Positions 1 to 7,337 of a DNA stretch of 18,510 bases are shown here, piece by piece. Origin of the DNA: Syntrophus sp034006265. GTDB taxonomy: Bacteria; Desulfobacterota; Syntrophia; Syntrophales; Syntrophaceae. Location: NCBI GenBank assembly GCA_034006265.1, contig JAVETB010000055.1, positions 1 to 18,510 of the forward strand, written 5' to 3'. Below the pieces are notes generated by a model. The model saw only the letters and a list, made by a program, of their open reading frames with translations, was not told the DNA's origin and did not search any database. A program made the translations under genes and the position numbers. Position 1 is the first letter of the stretch; every line of letters begins with the position of its first letter.

Positions 1-322
1 TGGAAAGACCCAGGAGCAGGCCCAGAACGTCCGCTATGCGATAGGCAATGATGAAATAGAGAAGAACGGCGGTAACGGCAAGCCGGACGCCGTATTTGAG
101 CAGGATGGATGACTTGGAGCCATCCATCAGGTGCTCGAACGTGTCGCGAAGATTCTGGTGGAGCCAGTAGAAATTGAAGATGCTGATCAAGCCGCCCAGC
201 AGGATCCCAAGCGAAAAGGAGAAGGACTTAAGGACGGTGCTGCCGAGGAGAAGAAAGCCCAGAACCACCCAGTTCGTGATTTCAAGTCTTCTTTGAAGAG
301 GGGCTTTTTCTATCCGATTCAC
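1..322 (-). CDS. atpI: ATP synthase subunit I (AtpI-like), 3' end cut by window edge
   Basis: This gene starts at GTG 322-320. The start overlaps the atpZ stop (GTGA), so the two genes are translationally coupled. The 107 visible codons begin VNRIEKAPLQRRLEITNW and encode four hydrophobic segments: NWVVLGFLLLGSTVL, FSFSLGILLGGLISIFNFYW, LKYGVRLAVTAVLLYFIIAY and the start of a fourth, DVLGLLLGLS. The layout fits the ATP-synt_I family, small membrane proteins encoded just ahead of the F0 a subunit and thought to help assemble the c-ring. No stop is reached, so the C-terminus lies beyond base 1. The family call rests on topology and on the atpZ neighbour rather than on a diagnostic motif. Confidence 0.75.
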   Translation of the reverse strand, partial: MNRIEKAPLQRRLEITNWVVLGFLLLGSTVLKSFSFSLGILLGGLISIFNFYWLHQNLRDTFEHLMDGSKSSILLKYGVRLAVTAVLLYFIIAYRIADVLGLLLGLS

Positions 323-573
323 TTTTTTGTATCGTCCGTATCGACCGACGATTCTTCATCGGCGGAATATTTTTTGATGATGTAATAAAGATTTCGAAAT
401 CCGGCCGCAATGCCCAGGAGCAGGAAGATCATCGTAAAGCGCAATCCCGTTCCGAATTGCTCGTCCAGGTATCTGCCCAGGTACAAGCAGCCGAAAATGG
501 CAAGGACCATTCCGATGCCCACGCTGCTTGCGTAAGCCATCCGCATGAGGGTCGTTCTTGATTCTTTATCCAT
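319..573 (-). CDS. atpZ: AtpZ/AtpI-type F0F1-ATPase accessory subunit
   Basis: This is an 84-residue membrane protein with two predicted helices, about residues 13-33 (YASSVGIGMVLAIFGCLYLG) and 43-62 (GLRFTMIFLLLGIAAGFRNL). The GxxxG-like small-residue pattern, the LGRYLDEQFGT loop and the charged tail are typical of the AtpZ family, which sits at the head of many atp operons and is linked to c-ring assembly or Mg2+/Ca2+ handling. The start ATG has AAGG ten bases upstream. It overlaps atpI by the shared GTGA. The 97-nt gap from fcl could hold a promoter (TTGACT at 609-614 on the minus strand), but the matching -10 would fall almost on the RBS, so I do not call it. Confidence 0.82.
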   Translation of the reverse strand: MDKESRTTLMRMAYASSVGIGMVLAIFGCLYLGRYLDEQFGTGLRFTMIFLLLGIAAGFRNLYYIIKKYSADEESSVDTDDTKK

Positions 574-670
574 TCACGGTGCGCCTTCTATCACGAATCC
601 GTTTATTAAGTCAATCAGAAAGCAGACGATTGATCCGTTAAAAACAAAAATTATTTGCTGAAGATGTTTT

Positions 671-1639
671 CTATGAAATTTCGTTAAGGCTCACCTCACG
701 GTTCCTCTGTTTAACATACCAGTCGATGGTTTTCCTCAATCCTTCACGGAAATCGGTTTTTGCCCGGAATCCGAATTCGTCGAAGGCCCGGCGGGTGTCC
801 AGCATCCTTCGAGGCTGGCCATCCGGACGGGATTTGTCCCAGACGATTCGGCCGGAAAAACCGGTCAACTCGGATATGAGCTCAACGAGATCACGGATGG
901 ATATTTCAAAACCGGCTCCAAGATTGACCGGGTCGCCTTTGTCGTACTTTTCCGCGGCCAGGACGATGGCTTCCGCCGCATCCTCGACGTAGAGGAATTC
1001 CCGCGTGGCTTCGCCCGTGCCCCAGACGACGATTTCCTTCTCCTCCCGAAGGCGGGCCTCCACGCATTTTTTGATCAGCGCCGGAATCACGTGGGAGGAT
1101 CGGGGGTCAAAATTGTCCCCCGGCCCGTAGAGGTTGACCGGAAGCAGAAAAACCGCGTTGAACCCGTACTGCTGCCGATAGGCCTGCGCCTGGACGAGCA
1201 TCATTTTTTTCGCCAGTCCGTAAGGCGCGTTGGTCTCTTCCGGATACCCGTTCCACAGGTCTTCCTCTTTAAAGGGAACGGGGGCGAATTTGGGATACGC
1301 GCAGATCGTGCCGATGGCGACAAATTTTTCAACGCCCTGACGCCAGCCTTCGTGGAGCAGCTGCGCGCCCATCATGAGATTTTCGTAGAACAGGGTCGCC
1401 GGATTGGCCTGGTTGAACCCGATTCCCCCGACCCTTGCCGCCAGGTGAATGACGACCTCCGGCTGGATATTCCGGTACATCCTGAGGATGTCCGGGCGGC
1501 GGGCCAAGTGGTATTCGGGAAGATCGGCGACGGCCAGGTGACGGCACCCCAGCTCTGACAGGCGGAACAGGAGATGCCTTCCCAGGAATCCCCTGCCGCC
1601 GGTAACTACAATGCGCTTTTGTGTAAAGTTCCGTTCCAC
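671..1639 (-). CDS. fcl: GDP-L-fucose synthase (epimerase/reductase)
   Basis: The enzyme converts GDP-4-keto-6-deoxymannose to GDP-L-fucose with NADPH. It is an extended short-chain dehydrogenase with the Rossmann motif TGGRGFLG near the N-terminus, GTICAYPKF around the catalytic Ser/Thr-Cys pair, YGLAK as the YxxxK motif, and SSHVIPALI carrying the conserved His. The open frame reaches a TTG at 1657, but GTG at 1639-1637 has AAGGA six bases upstream and gives a standard family N-terminus, so I take GTG (322 residues). This leaves 10 nt after the gmd stop. It directly follows gmd, the preceding pathway step, in one transcript. No glycosyltransferase is visible, so the destination of the fucose is unknown. 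Confidence 0.93.
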   Translation of the reverse strand: MERNFTQKRIVVTGGRGFLGRHLLFRLSELGCRHLAVADLPEYHLARRPDILRMYRNIQPEVVIHLAARVGGIGFNQANPATLFYENLMMGAQLLHEGWRQGVEKFVAIGTICAYPKFAPVPFKEEDLWNGYPEETNAPYGLAKKMMLVQAQAYRQQYGFNAVFLLPVNLYGPGDNFDPRSSHVIPALIKKCVEARLREEKEIVVWGTGEATREFLYVEDAAEAIVLAAEKYDKGDPVNLGAGFEISIRDLVELISELTGFSGRIVWDKSRPDGQPRRMLDTRRAFDEFGFRAKTDFREGLRKTIDWYVKQRNREVSLNEIS

Positions 1640-1649
1640 AGGTCTTCCT

Positions 1650-2681
1650 TCAACCAAGGTGCGGATTCAGATTGCAGGCATAGCCGGCGTCCAGGAGCGT
1701 TTTTTCTCTTCGAGCGAGCTCCAGGTCGGCGGCCGTCATCATGCGGATCAGTTCATCGAATCCGATTATCGGCTCCCAATTGAGGACCCTCCTGGCTTTC
1801 GAGGCATCGCCCAGGAGAACGTCCACTTCCGTAGGACGGAAATAGCGGGGATCGATTTCCACATGCTTCTGATAGTCCAGATCGAGTTCCGAAAAAACCT
1901 TTTCGGCAAACTCTCGAACGGAGTGGGTTTCTCCCGTGGCAATGACGAAATCATCCGGATTGTCCTGCTGAAGCATCAACCACATGGCCTTTACGTAGTC
2001 GCCGGCAAATCCCCAGTCCCTCCTGGCCTCCAGGTTGCCAAGATAAAGCTTGTCGCGCAGTCCCAGTTTGATCTGCGTCGCTCCCCGTGTGATTTTGCGG
2101 GTGACGAAGGTTTCTCCCCTCCGGGGGGATTCGTGGTTGAAAAGGATGCCGTTGCAGGCGAACAGGTTGTAGGCCTGCCGGTAATTCCGGACGATGTAAT
2201 AGGCGTAGACCTTGGCGGCGGCGTAAGGGCTCTGAGGCTGAAAGGAGGTGACTTCGCTCTGCGGAGGGGGTGCTGAACCGAACATCTCGCTGGAGGAGGC
2301 CTGATAAAAACGCGCTTTGATGCCCGTTCTGCGAATCGCCTCCAGAAGCCGGAGTGTTCCTATCCCGGTGACGTCTCCCGTATATTCCGGCATGTCGAAA
2401 CTGACGCGGACATGGCTTTGAGCGCCGAGGTGATAGATCTCGTCGGGGTTGATTTCGTAGAGCAGATCGGTCAGCTGGCCGGAAACGGACAGATCGCCGT
2501 AGTGCAGATACAGCCTGGCCTGGGGATCGTGGAAGTCCTTGTAGAGATGATCGATCCGATCCGTGTTGAAAGTGCTGGAACGGCGGATCAGGCCGTGTAT
2601 TTCATAGCCTTTTTCAAGGAGGAACTCGGCCAGATAGGAGCCGTCCTGACCCGTGATGCCGGTGATGAATGCTTTTTTCAT
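1650..2681 (-). CDS. gmd: GDP-mannose 4,6-dehydratase
   Basis: The enzyme makes GDP-4-keto-6-deoxy-D-mannose, the precursor of GDP-fucose and GDP-rhamnose. The 343-residue protein has the NADP-binding GITGQDGSYLAEFLL at residues 7-22, the arginine-rich loop RRSSTFNTDRI at 33-43, SSSEMFG at 129-135 with the catalytic Ser/Glu, and YAAAK at 153-157 with the catalytic Tyr and Lys. Length and motifs match the family. Its ATG overlaps the hemL stop as ATGA, with AAGG upstream in the hemL 3' end, so translation is probably coupled. fcl follows at once. Function is very secure. Transcription with hemL is unusual. Confidence 0.96.
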   Translation of the reverse strand: MKKAFITGITGQDGSYLAEFLLEKGYEIHGLIRRSSTFNTDRIDHLYKDFHDPQARLYLHYGDLSVSGQLTDLLYEINPDEIYHLGAQSHVRVSFDMPEYTGDVTGIGTLRLLEAIRRTGIKARFYQASSSEMFGSAPPPQSEVTSFQPQSPYAAAKVYAYYIVRNYRQAYNLFACNGILFNHESPRRGETFVTRKITRGATQIKLGLRDKLYLGNLEARRDWGFAGDYVKAMWLMLQQDNPDDFVIATGETHSVREFAEKVFSELDLDYQKHVEIDPRYFRPTEVDVLLGDASKARRVLNWEPIIGFDELIRMMTAADLELARREKTLLDAGYACNLNPHLG

Positions 2682-3976
2682 AGTCCGCCTTTCATGGTAT
2701 CTATCGTTTCAGCGCATGCCTGGAGGGTCTTTTCCAGATCTTCATCGGAATGGGCGAAAGAGACAAAAGCCGCTTCAAAAGCCGAGGGGGCGAGGTAGAT
2801 GCCCCGTTCCAGCATGCCCCTGAAGAATACGGCGTAACGGTCGGCATCGGTTGAACTGGCCGTTTCGTAGTTCACGACATCGTGGTCGGAGAAAAACAGG
2901 GTGAAGAGGGAACCGGCGCGGTTGATGCGCAGGGGTATACCCGCCGCCCCGAAAAGGTCCTTGATGGCATGACACAGTTCCTCCGTACGATGGTTCAATG
3001 CGGCATAGTCATCCCGTCGGCTGCCCAGGATCTCCAGGGTGGCCAAACCCGCCGCCATGGCCAGGGGGTTCCCGGAGAGGGTGCCTGCCTGGTACACGGG
3101 ACCGGCAGGGGCCAGATAATCCATGATCGCCTGGCTGCCACCGAAGGCGCCCACTGGAAGCCCTCCGCCGATGATTTTTCCCAGACAGGTCAGGTCGGGT
3201 TCGATGCCGCAGAGATTCTGAACGCCGCCGTAAGCAAGTCGAAATCCGGTAATCACCTCGTCAAAGATGAGCACGATTCCATGCTGGCGGGTCAGCTCCC
3301 GCAGCGTTTCCAGAAATCCCGGGGCGGGTTCGATAACGCCCATGTTGCCGGCTACCGGTTCGACAATGACGCAGGCCAGCTCTTTTCCATGGCGATCCAG
3401 CGCCGCCCGGAAGGCTTCGATCGAGTTGTAGGGAAGGGTGATCGTCAGTTCGGCAAGGCAGGCCGGCACACCGGGGCTGCCGGGGATTCCCAGGGTGGCA
3501 ATGCCGGAGCCGGCTTTGACCAGGAGCGAATCGGCGTGCCCATGGTAGCATCCCTCGAATTTGAGGATCTTTTCCCTGCCTGTGTAGCCGCGGGCCAGTC
3601 GGATGGCGCTCATCGCCGCTTCCGTTCCGGAGCTGACCATGCGGATCTTTTCAATGGAGGGGAAGGCATCAATGATCGTTTGGGCCAGAGCGATCTCCTG
3701 GACGGTCGGTGCCCCATAGCTTGTCCCACGTTCAACGGCCTTCCGGATCGCTTCCTGCACCTGCGGGTGGGCGTGCCCGAGAATCATCGGTCCCCAGGAT
3801 CCGACATAATCAATATATTCCCGCCCGTCGACGTCGAAGATCCGGGATCCCGAGGCCCGGTCGATGAAGCGGGGAATCCCGCCGACAGAACGGAAGGCCC
3901 TCACAGGGCTGTTGACCCCGCCCGGCAATAGTTTCGCTGCGATTTCAAACAAGTCTTCCGATCTGGAGCTCATCAT
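2678..3976 (-). CDS. hemL: Glutamate-1-semialdehyde 2,1-aminomutase
   Basis: This PLP enzyme converts glutamate-1-semialdehyde to 5-aminolevulinate in the C5 tetrapyrrole pathway. The 432 residues include LLPGGVNSPVRAF at 16-28, SSGTEAAMSAIRLARG at 115-130, FEGCYHGHAD at 140-149, IFDEVITGFR at 237-246, and CLGKIIGGGLPVGAFGG at 264-280, in which K267 is the PLP lysine. The start overlaps the stop of the upstream AhbB-like gene (ATGA). Two ATGs stand side by side and either could be used. Pairing with a siroheme decarboxylase fits an organism that makes heme from siroheme. The downstream overlap with gmd is unusual for this gene. Confidence 0.97.
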   Translation of the reverse strand: MMSSRSEDLFEIAAKLLPGGVNSPVRAFRSVGGIPRFIDRASGSRIFDVDGREYIDYVGSWGPMILGHAHPQVQEAIRKAVERGTSYGAPTVQEIALAQTIIDAFPSIEKIRMVSSGTEAAMSAIRLARGYTGREKILKFEGCYHGHADSLLVKAGSGIATLGIPGSPGVPACLAELTITLPYNSIEAFRAALDRHGKELACVIVEPVAGNMGVIEPAPGFLETLRELTRQHGIVLIFDEVITGFRLAYGGVQNLCGIEPDLTCLGKIIGGGLPVGAFGGSQAIMDYLAPAGPVYQAGTLSGNPLAMAAGLATLEILGSRRDDYAALNHRTEELCHAIKDLFGAAGIPLRINRAGSLFTLFFSDHDVVNYETASSTDADRYAVFFRGMLERGIYLAPSAFEAAFVSFAHSDEDLEKTLQACAETIDTMKGGL

Positions 3977-4500
3977 TCTCCCCCGTCTTTTTCCGGAATT
4001 TCAGCCGGAAAATAGGTCATGCTGCTCTTTTTATATTCCCTGTCGCTGGTAAGGATCTGATAGTCATCCATGTTTGCCGCTTCCGCCATCCCCCGGATCG
4101 AAGAAGGGATGTCCGCTGTTTTAAGATGAACCATGGTGAAAAGATTGTACTTCCCTTCGAAGGGGGGCGTTCGCTCGTAGCAGTGGGAAACCTCCGGGAA
4201 GGAGGCCAGACGTTCTCCCACGCTTTCGATGAGGCCCTCCGGAACGGCCCAGACCACCATGGCGTTCTGCGTGAATCCCACCTGGTGATGGCGGAGAATG
4301 GCCCCGAATTTCCTGAGGATTCCCCGATCCTCCAGCCGTCGGATGATCCGAACCACGTCATCGTCCGACAGGTTCATTTCTTTTCCCAGGGCGGCGAAGG
4401 GGCGGGAAGTCACGGGAATGTCTCCCTGAAGTGCCTGAAGAATCTTTTTTTCTTCCGATGTCAGAACGGCTGCCTCCCCTTTTTCCATCGTCTTGGGCAT
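3973..4500 (-). CDS. ahbB: AhbB-like siroheme decarboxylase (Lrp/AsnC fold)
   Basis: The protein has an N-terminal winged-helix part (LTSEEKKILQALQGDIPV, then LSDDDVVRIIRRLEDRGILRKFGAILRHHQVGF) and an AsnC-type ligand domain with NAMVVWAVPE, ASFPEVSHCYERTP and YNLFTMVHLKT. Those last motifs mark the AhbA/AhbB/NirDLGH group, which decarboxylates siroheme to didecarboxysiroheme, rather than DNA-binding Lrp regulators. I take the ATG at 4500-4498 (175 residues) because AGGAG lies six bases upstream. An ATG two codons earlier sits directly against that RBS. It overlaps hemL. Its usual partner AhbA is not in the window, and the choice of AhbB over AhbA is from memory of motifs. Confidence 0.85.
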   Translation of the reverse strand: MPKTMEKGEAAVLTSEEKKILQALQGDIPVTSRPFAALGKEMNLSDDDVVRIIRRLEDRGILRKFGAILRHHQVGFTQNAMVVWAVPEGLIESVGERLASFPEVSHCYERTPPFEGKYNLFTMVHLKTADIPSSIRGMAEAANMDDYQILTSDREYKKSSMTYFPAEIPEKDGGE

Positions 4501-4521
4501 GAACATCTCCTACCGAAGAAT

Positions 4522-4932
4522 TTACGGGGTTTCCGCTTCGATTTTCCCGCGGAGCTTTTTCTTTTCAGATTGCCTGTGCTTCAGTTCCAGGGTCTTTTCC
4601 TGTGCGCGCTTGGAACGGCGTTTTTTCTGGCGGCGGATCTTTTCGATCCGGGCCTTCTCGGCCATGACCTGGCCCGTTCTCAGCCGTTCAATCCGGTCAA
4701 GGAGCAAACGTCTGGCCAGCAGGCGGTTGACGTTCTGCGAACGGTCCTGCTGGCATTTGACAAACAGCCCCGTGGGCAGATGAACGAGGTGGACGCAGGT
4801 CGACGTCTTGTTGACATTCTGGCCGCCCGGCCCCGAAGACCGGACGAAGGTTTCCCGCAGATCTTCTTCTGAGATCCCCAGACGGGTCATCCGCTCCAGG
4901 ATGGCCTTTTCCTTTTCCGGTGAAATGCTCAT
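4522..4932 (-). CDS. GGQ-domain peptide chain release factor-like protein (ribosome rescue type)
   Basis: The 136-residue protein has the class I release factor catalytic core without the codon-recognition domain. SSGPGGQNVNKTSTCVHLVH spans residues 32-51, with GGQ at 36-38, followed by CQQDRSQNVNRLLARRLL. GGQ places the peptidyl-tRNA hydrolysis centre. The last 50 residues are a Lys/Arg-rich, probably helical tail, as in ArfB/YaeJ and C12orf65-type rescue factors, where such a tail enters the empty mRNA channel. It may therefore free stalled ribosomes. The substrate is inferred from the family only. It sits 33 nt after the NusG-like gene and 21 nt before the ahbB-like gene. Confidence 0.85.
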   Translation of the reverse strand: MSISPEKEKAILERMTRLGISEEDLRETFVRSSGPGGQNVNKTSTCVHLVHLPTGLFVKCQQDRSQNVNRLLARRLLLDRIERLRTGQVMAEKARIEKIRRQKKRRSKRAQEKTLELKHRQSEKKKLRGKIEAETP

Positions 4933-4965
4933 CGTTTATAGCCCTGTATAGGCCCGTCCCCTTTG

Positions 4966-5469
4966 TCAGATCTTTTCGATCTGGTATCCTTCCAGTTTGA
5001 TGGCCACGGAGCGCTGCAGCAGTTCGATGGTCACGACGAAGAGATCCTTTTCCAGATCCGTCCGGAGCACCGTTCCTTCTATGCCCCGGAACGGTCCGTC
5101 GACAATCCGGGCCGCCTCTCCCACCTGGGGGTAGGTAAGGTTCTGAACCTCGACCTTGGATTCCACAATACGCCGTATGGCGGCGATCTTTTCGTCAGGC
5201 ACGGCAATGGGCTCCGACCCGGTAGGCTTGCCGAGAATGCGGACGACCCCGAAGGTCTTCAGCACATCCAGCTTTGTCTGGTTGTCCAGCGAAAGCAGTT
5301 CGACGAACAGATATCCGGGGAACAGAGGAACCAGTATCCTTTTCCGGCGGTCCTTCCTCTTGCTCCATACCTCGATTTTCGGCAGGAACGTCTGGATGGA
5401 TTTCTGTACAAGGCCGACATACGCTCTGTCTTCGTGCCGGCTCCTTGTATGGACAGCATACCAGGGCAT
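4966..5469 (-). CDS. NusG-family transcription elongation/antitermination factor (specialised paralogue)
   Basis: The protein has an NGN domain (MPWYAVHTRSRHEDRAY at 1-17, then VPLFPGYLFVEL) and a C-terminal KOW domain (GEAARIVDGPFRGIEGTVL). The start at 5469-5467 (167 residues) is chosen because AGGA lies seven bases upstream and the protein then begins with the standard MPWYAVHT. A 22-residue upstream extension has no family support. Housekeeping nusG lies beside secE and rplK, which are absent, so this is probably a specialised paralogue like RfaH, UpxY or LoaP, many of which act on polysaccharide operons. It heads a cluster that ends in gmd and fcl, which fits that role. The target is inferred. 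Confidence 0.85.
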   Translation of the reverse strand: MPWYAVHTRSRHEDRAYVGLVQKSIQTFLPKIEVWSKRKDRRKRILVPLFPGYLFVELLSLDNQTKLDVLKTFGVVRILGKPTGSEPIAVPDEKIAAIRRIVESKVEVQNLTYPQVGEAARIVDGPFRGIEGTVLRTDLEKDLFVVTIELLQRSVAIKLEGYQIEKI

Positions 5470-5642
5470 TACCGCATCCTCTCTTTGTGGAATTATCCCC
5501 TTCCGGAGTTTGAAAAAATGGACAAGCCGCTTCAAAGAATCGGGGTTGACAAATCCCGCAAGAAAACTTCAGTATGGACCACAACGTGCCGCATCGTAGC
5601 TCCATGAGAAATCTGCCTGCTTTCCATGAGCAATGGCGTAGC

Positions 5643-5651
5643 ATTATAACA
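5643..5651 (-). promoter_or_regulatory. Extended -10 promoter for the NusG-like gene cluster
   Basis: The minus strand reads TGTTATAAT, a perfect extended -10 element. The best upstream match is TTGAAA at only 15 bp spacing, so the promoter probably relies on the TGn extension. It would give a leader of about 165 nt before the NusG-like start, long for a simple gene. Confidence 0.55.
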
Positions 5652-5683
5652 GAACAGCCTTATTTTCAATAAGGAACTGATCC

Positions 5684-7279
5684 ATGCGGTTGAGAATCAA
5701 CGATATTCCCATGACGCTGGAGGCCGGCGCAAAAAATCTCCGAGAGGCTGCCGCCGAAATTCTTTGCGTCCCCCCGGAGTCCGTTTTGTCCGTGGATGTC
5801 CTGCGGAAGTCTCTCGATGCGCGCCGAAACCGTCCACCTTTTTTTGTTTACGCCGTGGTCGTGACCGTTCCCGATTCGATCGGCATCCCGGACAGCAGGG
5901 ATCGGCGGATTTCCCTGGAGGCCGACCAGGCGTTCCTGGGAACTCCACAGACGAGGCCGATCCGGACCCGGAAAAGACCCGTTGTGGTAGGTTCCGGACC
6001 GTCGGGGCTTTTCGCCGCCCTGGTCCTGGCCCGTTCCGGCTTGCCCGTTCTGCTGGTTGAGAGGGGGAAAGCCGTTGCCGAGAGAATCCGGGATGTGCAG
6101 GCTTTCTGGGAAAAGGGGGAATTTCACCCGGAAAGTCATGTCCATTTCGGAGAAGGTGGCGCAGGAACCTTCTCCGACGGGAAACTGACGAGCCGTGTCA
6201 AAAATCCCCTGACGGCCTGGGTCAAGAAAATCCTGGTTGAGATGGGGGCCCCCCGTAATATCCTCATCGATGCGAAGCCCCATATCGGTACGGACCGGCT
6301 GCGCAGAATCGTTGTCCGAATGCGGCAGGAGCTGCAGGACCTGGGGTGTGAAATCCGCTTTGAAGCGAGCATGACGGATGTGATCGTTCAGCGCGGCGGT
6401 GTTGAAGGGATCGTGATCAACAGCGGGGAACATTTGAGAGCGGAACAGATCATCCTGGCGATCGGCCAGAGTGCCGATGACTCCTACCGGATGCTCCATG
6501 ACCGGGGGGTTCAGCTTGCCCCCAAGCCCTTCGCCGCAGGCCTGCGCATCGAACATCCCCAGGCGCTGATCGATGAGATACAGTACGGCCCATGGGCCGG
6601 CAGCGCGGAGCTGCCTCCTGCCGAGTACGCCCTGGCCGTCCGGATTCCCGATCTGGACCGCGCGGTCTACACCTTCTGCATGTGTCCGGGTGGACAGGTG
6701 ATCGGTTGCAGCGCCAGGGAAAAGGGAGTCGTCACCAATGGAATGAGCTTTTCCCGGAGGGATGGCACCTTCGCGAACAGCGCCGTTGTGGTTAATATCC
6801 GGCCGGAGGATTTTGCGGGAACGTCGCTTTCTCCCCTCAGCGGTCTTCAATTCCGGCGCCGATGGGAGGCGGGGGCTTATGCCCTGGGCGGCTGTCACTA
6901 TTTCGCCCCGGCGCAGCGCCTCGTGGATTTTCTGAAAGGCCGGCCAACGCAGGGGGGCATGGAGACCAGCTTTCTTCCCGGTGTTGTTCCGGCACCGCTG
7001 CAGCGGGTTCTTCCCGGTTTTGCCGCAGAGGCGTTAAAGCGTGGCCTGACGGCGTTCAACGAAAAGATGCCCGGATTTCTTACCGGGGAGGCTGTGCTGA
7101 TAGGTGTGGAAACCCGGACCTCGTCGCCGGTCCGCATTGTCCGGGGAGCAGACGGGCAGAGCGTGACGGTCCGGGGCCTCTTCCCCTGCGGAGAAGGCGC
7201 CGGCTATGCCGGAGGAATCGTCAGTTCGGCTCTGGACGGGATTCGGGCGGCTGAACTCCTGCTGGAGTCCCTGGCATGA
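5684..7279 (+). CDS. FAD-dependent dehydrogenase, COG2509 family
   Basis: The 531-residue flavoprotein has an N-terminal region of about 95 residues, then a dinucleotide-binding motif RPVVVGSGPSGLFAALVLA at 98-116 with the acidic strand end LLVERG near 123-128. Further features are HFGEGGAGTFSDGKL, the small-residue motif FCMCPGGQVI, and a C-terminal FAD-closing motif GLFPCGEGAGYAGGIVSSALDG. The arrangement matches the widely conserved, functionally unassigned COG2509 NAD(FAD)-utilising dehydrogenases. AAGGA lies eight bases before the ATG. It is divergent from the NusG-like gene and converges with ribD. The substrate is unknown. Confidence 0.9.
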   Translation: MRLRINDIPMTLEAGAKNLREAAAEILCVPPESVLSVDVLRKSLDARRNRPPFFVYAVVVTVPDSIGIPDSRDRRISLEADQAFLGTPQTRPIRTRKRPVVVGSGPSGLFAALVLARSGLPVLLVERGKAVAERIRDVQAFWEKGEFHPESHVHFGEGGAGTFSDGKLTSRVKNPLTAWVKKILVEMGAPRNILIDAKPHIGTDRLRRIVVRMRQELQDLGCEIRFEASMTDVIVQRGGVEGIVINSGEHLRAEQIILAIGQSADDSYRMLHDRGVQLAPKPFAAGLRIEHPQALIDEIQYGPWAGSAELPPAEYALAVRIPDLDRAVYTFCMCPGGQVIGCSAREKGVVTNGMSFSRRDGTFANSAVVVNIRPEDFAGTSLSPLSGLQFRRRWEAGAYALGGCHYFAPAQRLVDFLKGRPTQGGMETSFLPGVVPAPLQRVLPGFAAEALKRGLTAFNEKMPGFLTGEAVLIGVETRTSSPVRIVRGADGQSVTVRGLFPCGEGAGYAGGIVSSALDGIRAAELLLESLA

Positions 7280-7301
7280 GTCAATCCACTCTTTGCTGCG
7301 T

Positions 7302-7337
7302 CCTGACGATCCTCCCCGATTCCGGGGCGAAGTCAGG
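7302..7337. terminator. Possible bidirectional hairpin between convergent genes
   Basis: Outer arms CCTGAC and GTCAGG (7302-7307, 7332-7337) enclose a second perfect stem CCCCG-ATTC-CGGGG at 7314-7327. It lies just after the COG2509 gene stop and overlaps the ribD stop. There is no T-run on either side, so intrinsic termination is uncertain. Confidence 0.4.

Noticed and set aside
609..614. TTGACT as -35 of an atpZ promoter
   Set aside because: The only matching -10 would place the transcript start a few bases before the ATG, over the RBS.
2882..3931. Long plus-strand open frame opposite hemL
   Set aside because: hemL is complete on the other strand. The plus-strand product shows no family features.
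5666..6898. Long minus-strand open frame opposite the FAD dehydrogenase
   Set aside because: It is Pro/Gly/Arg-rich with no domain and lies under a gene with clear FAD-binding motifs.
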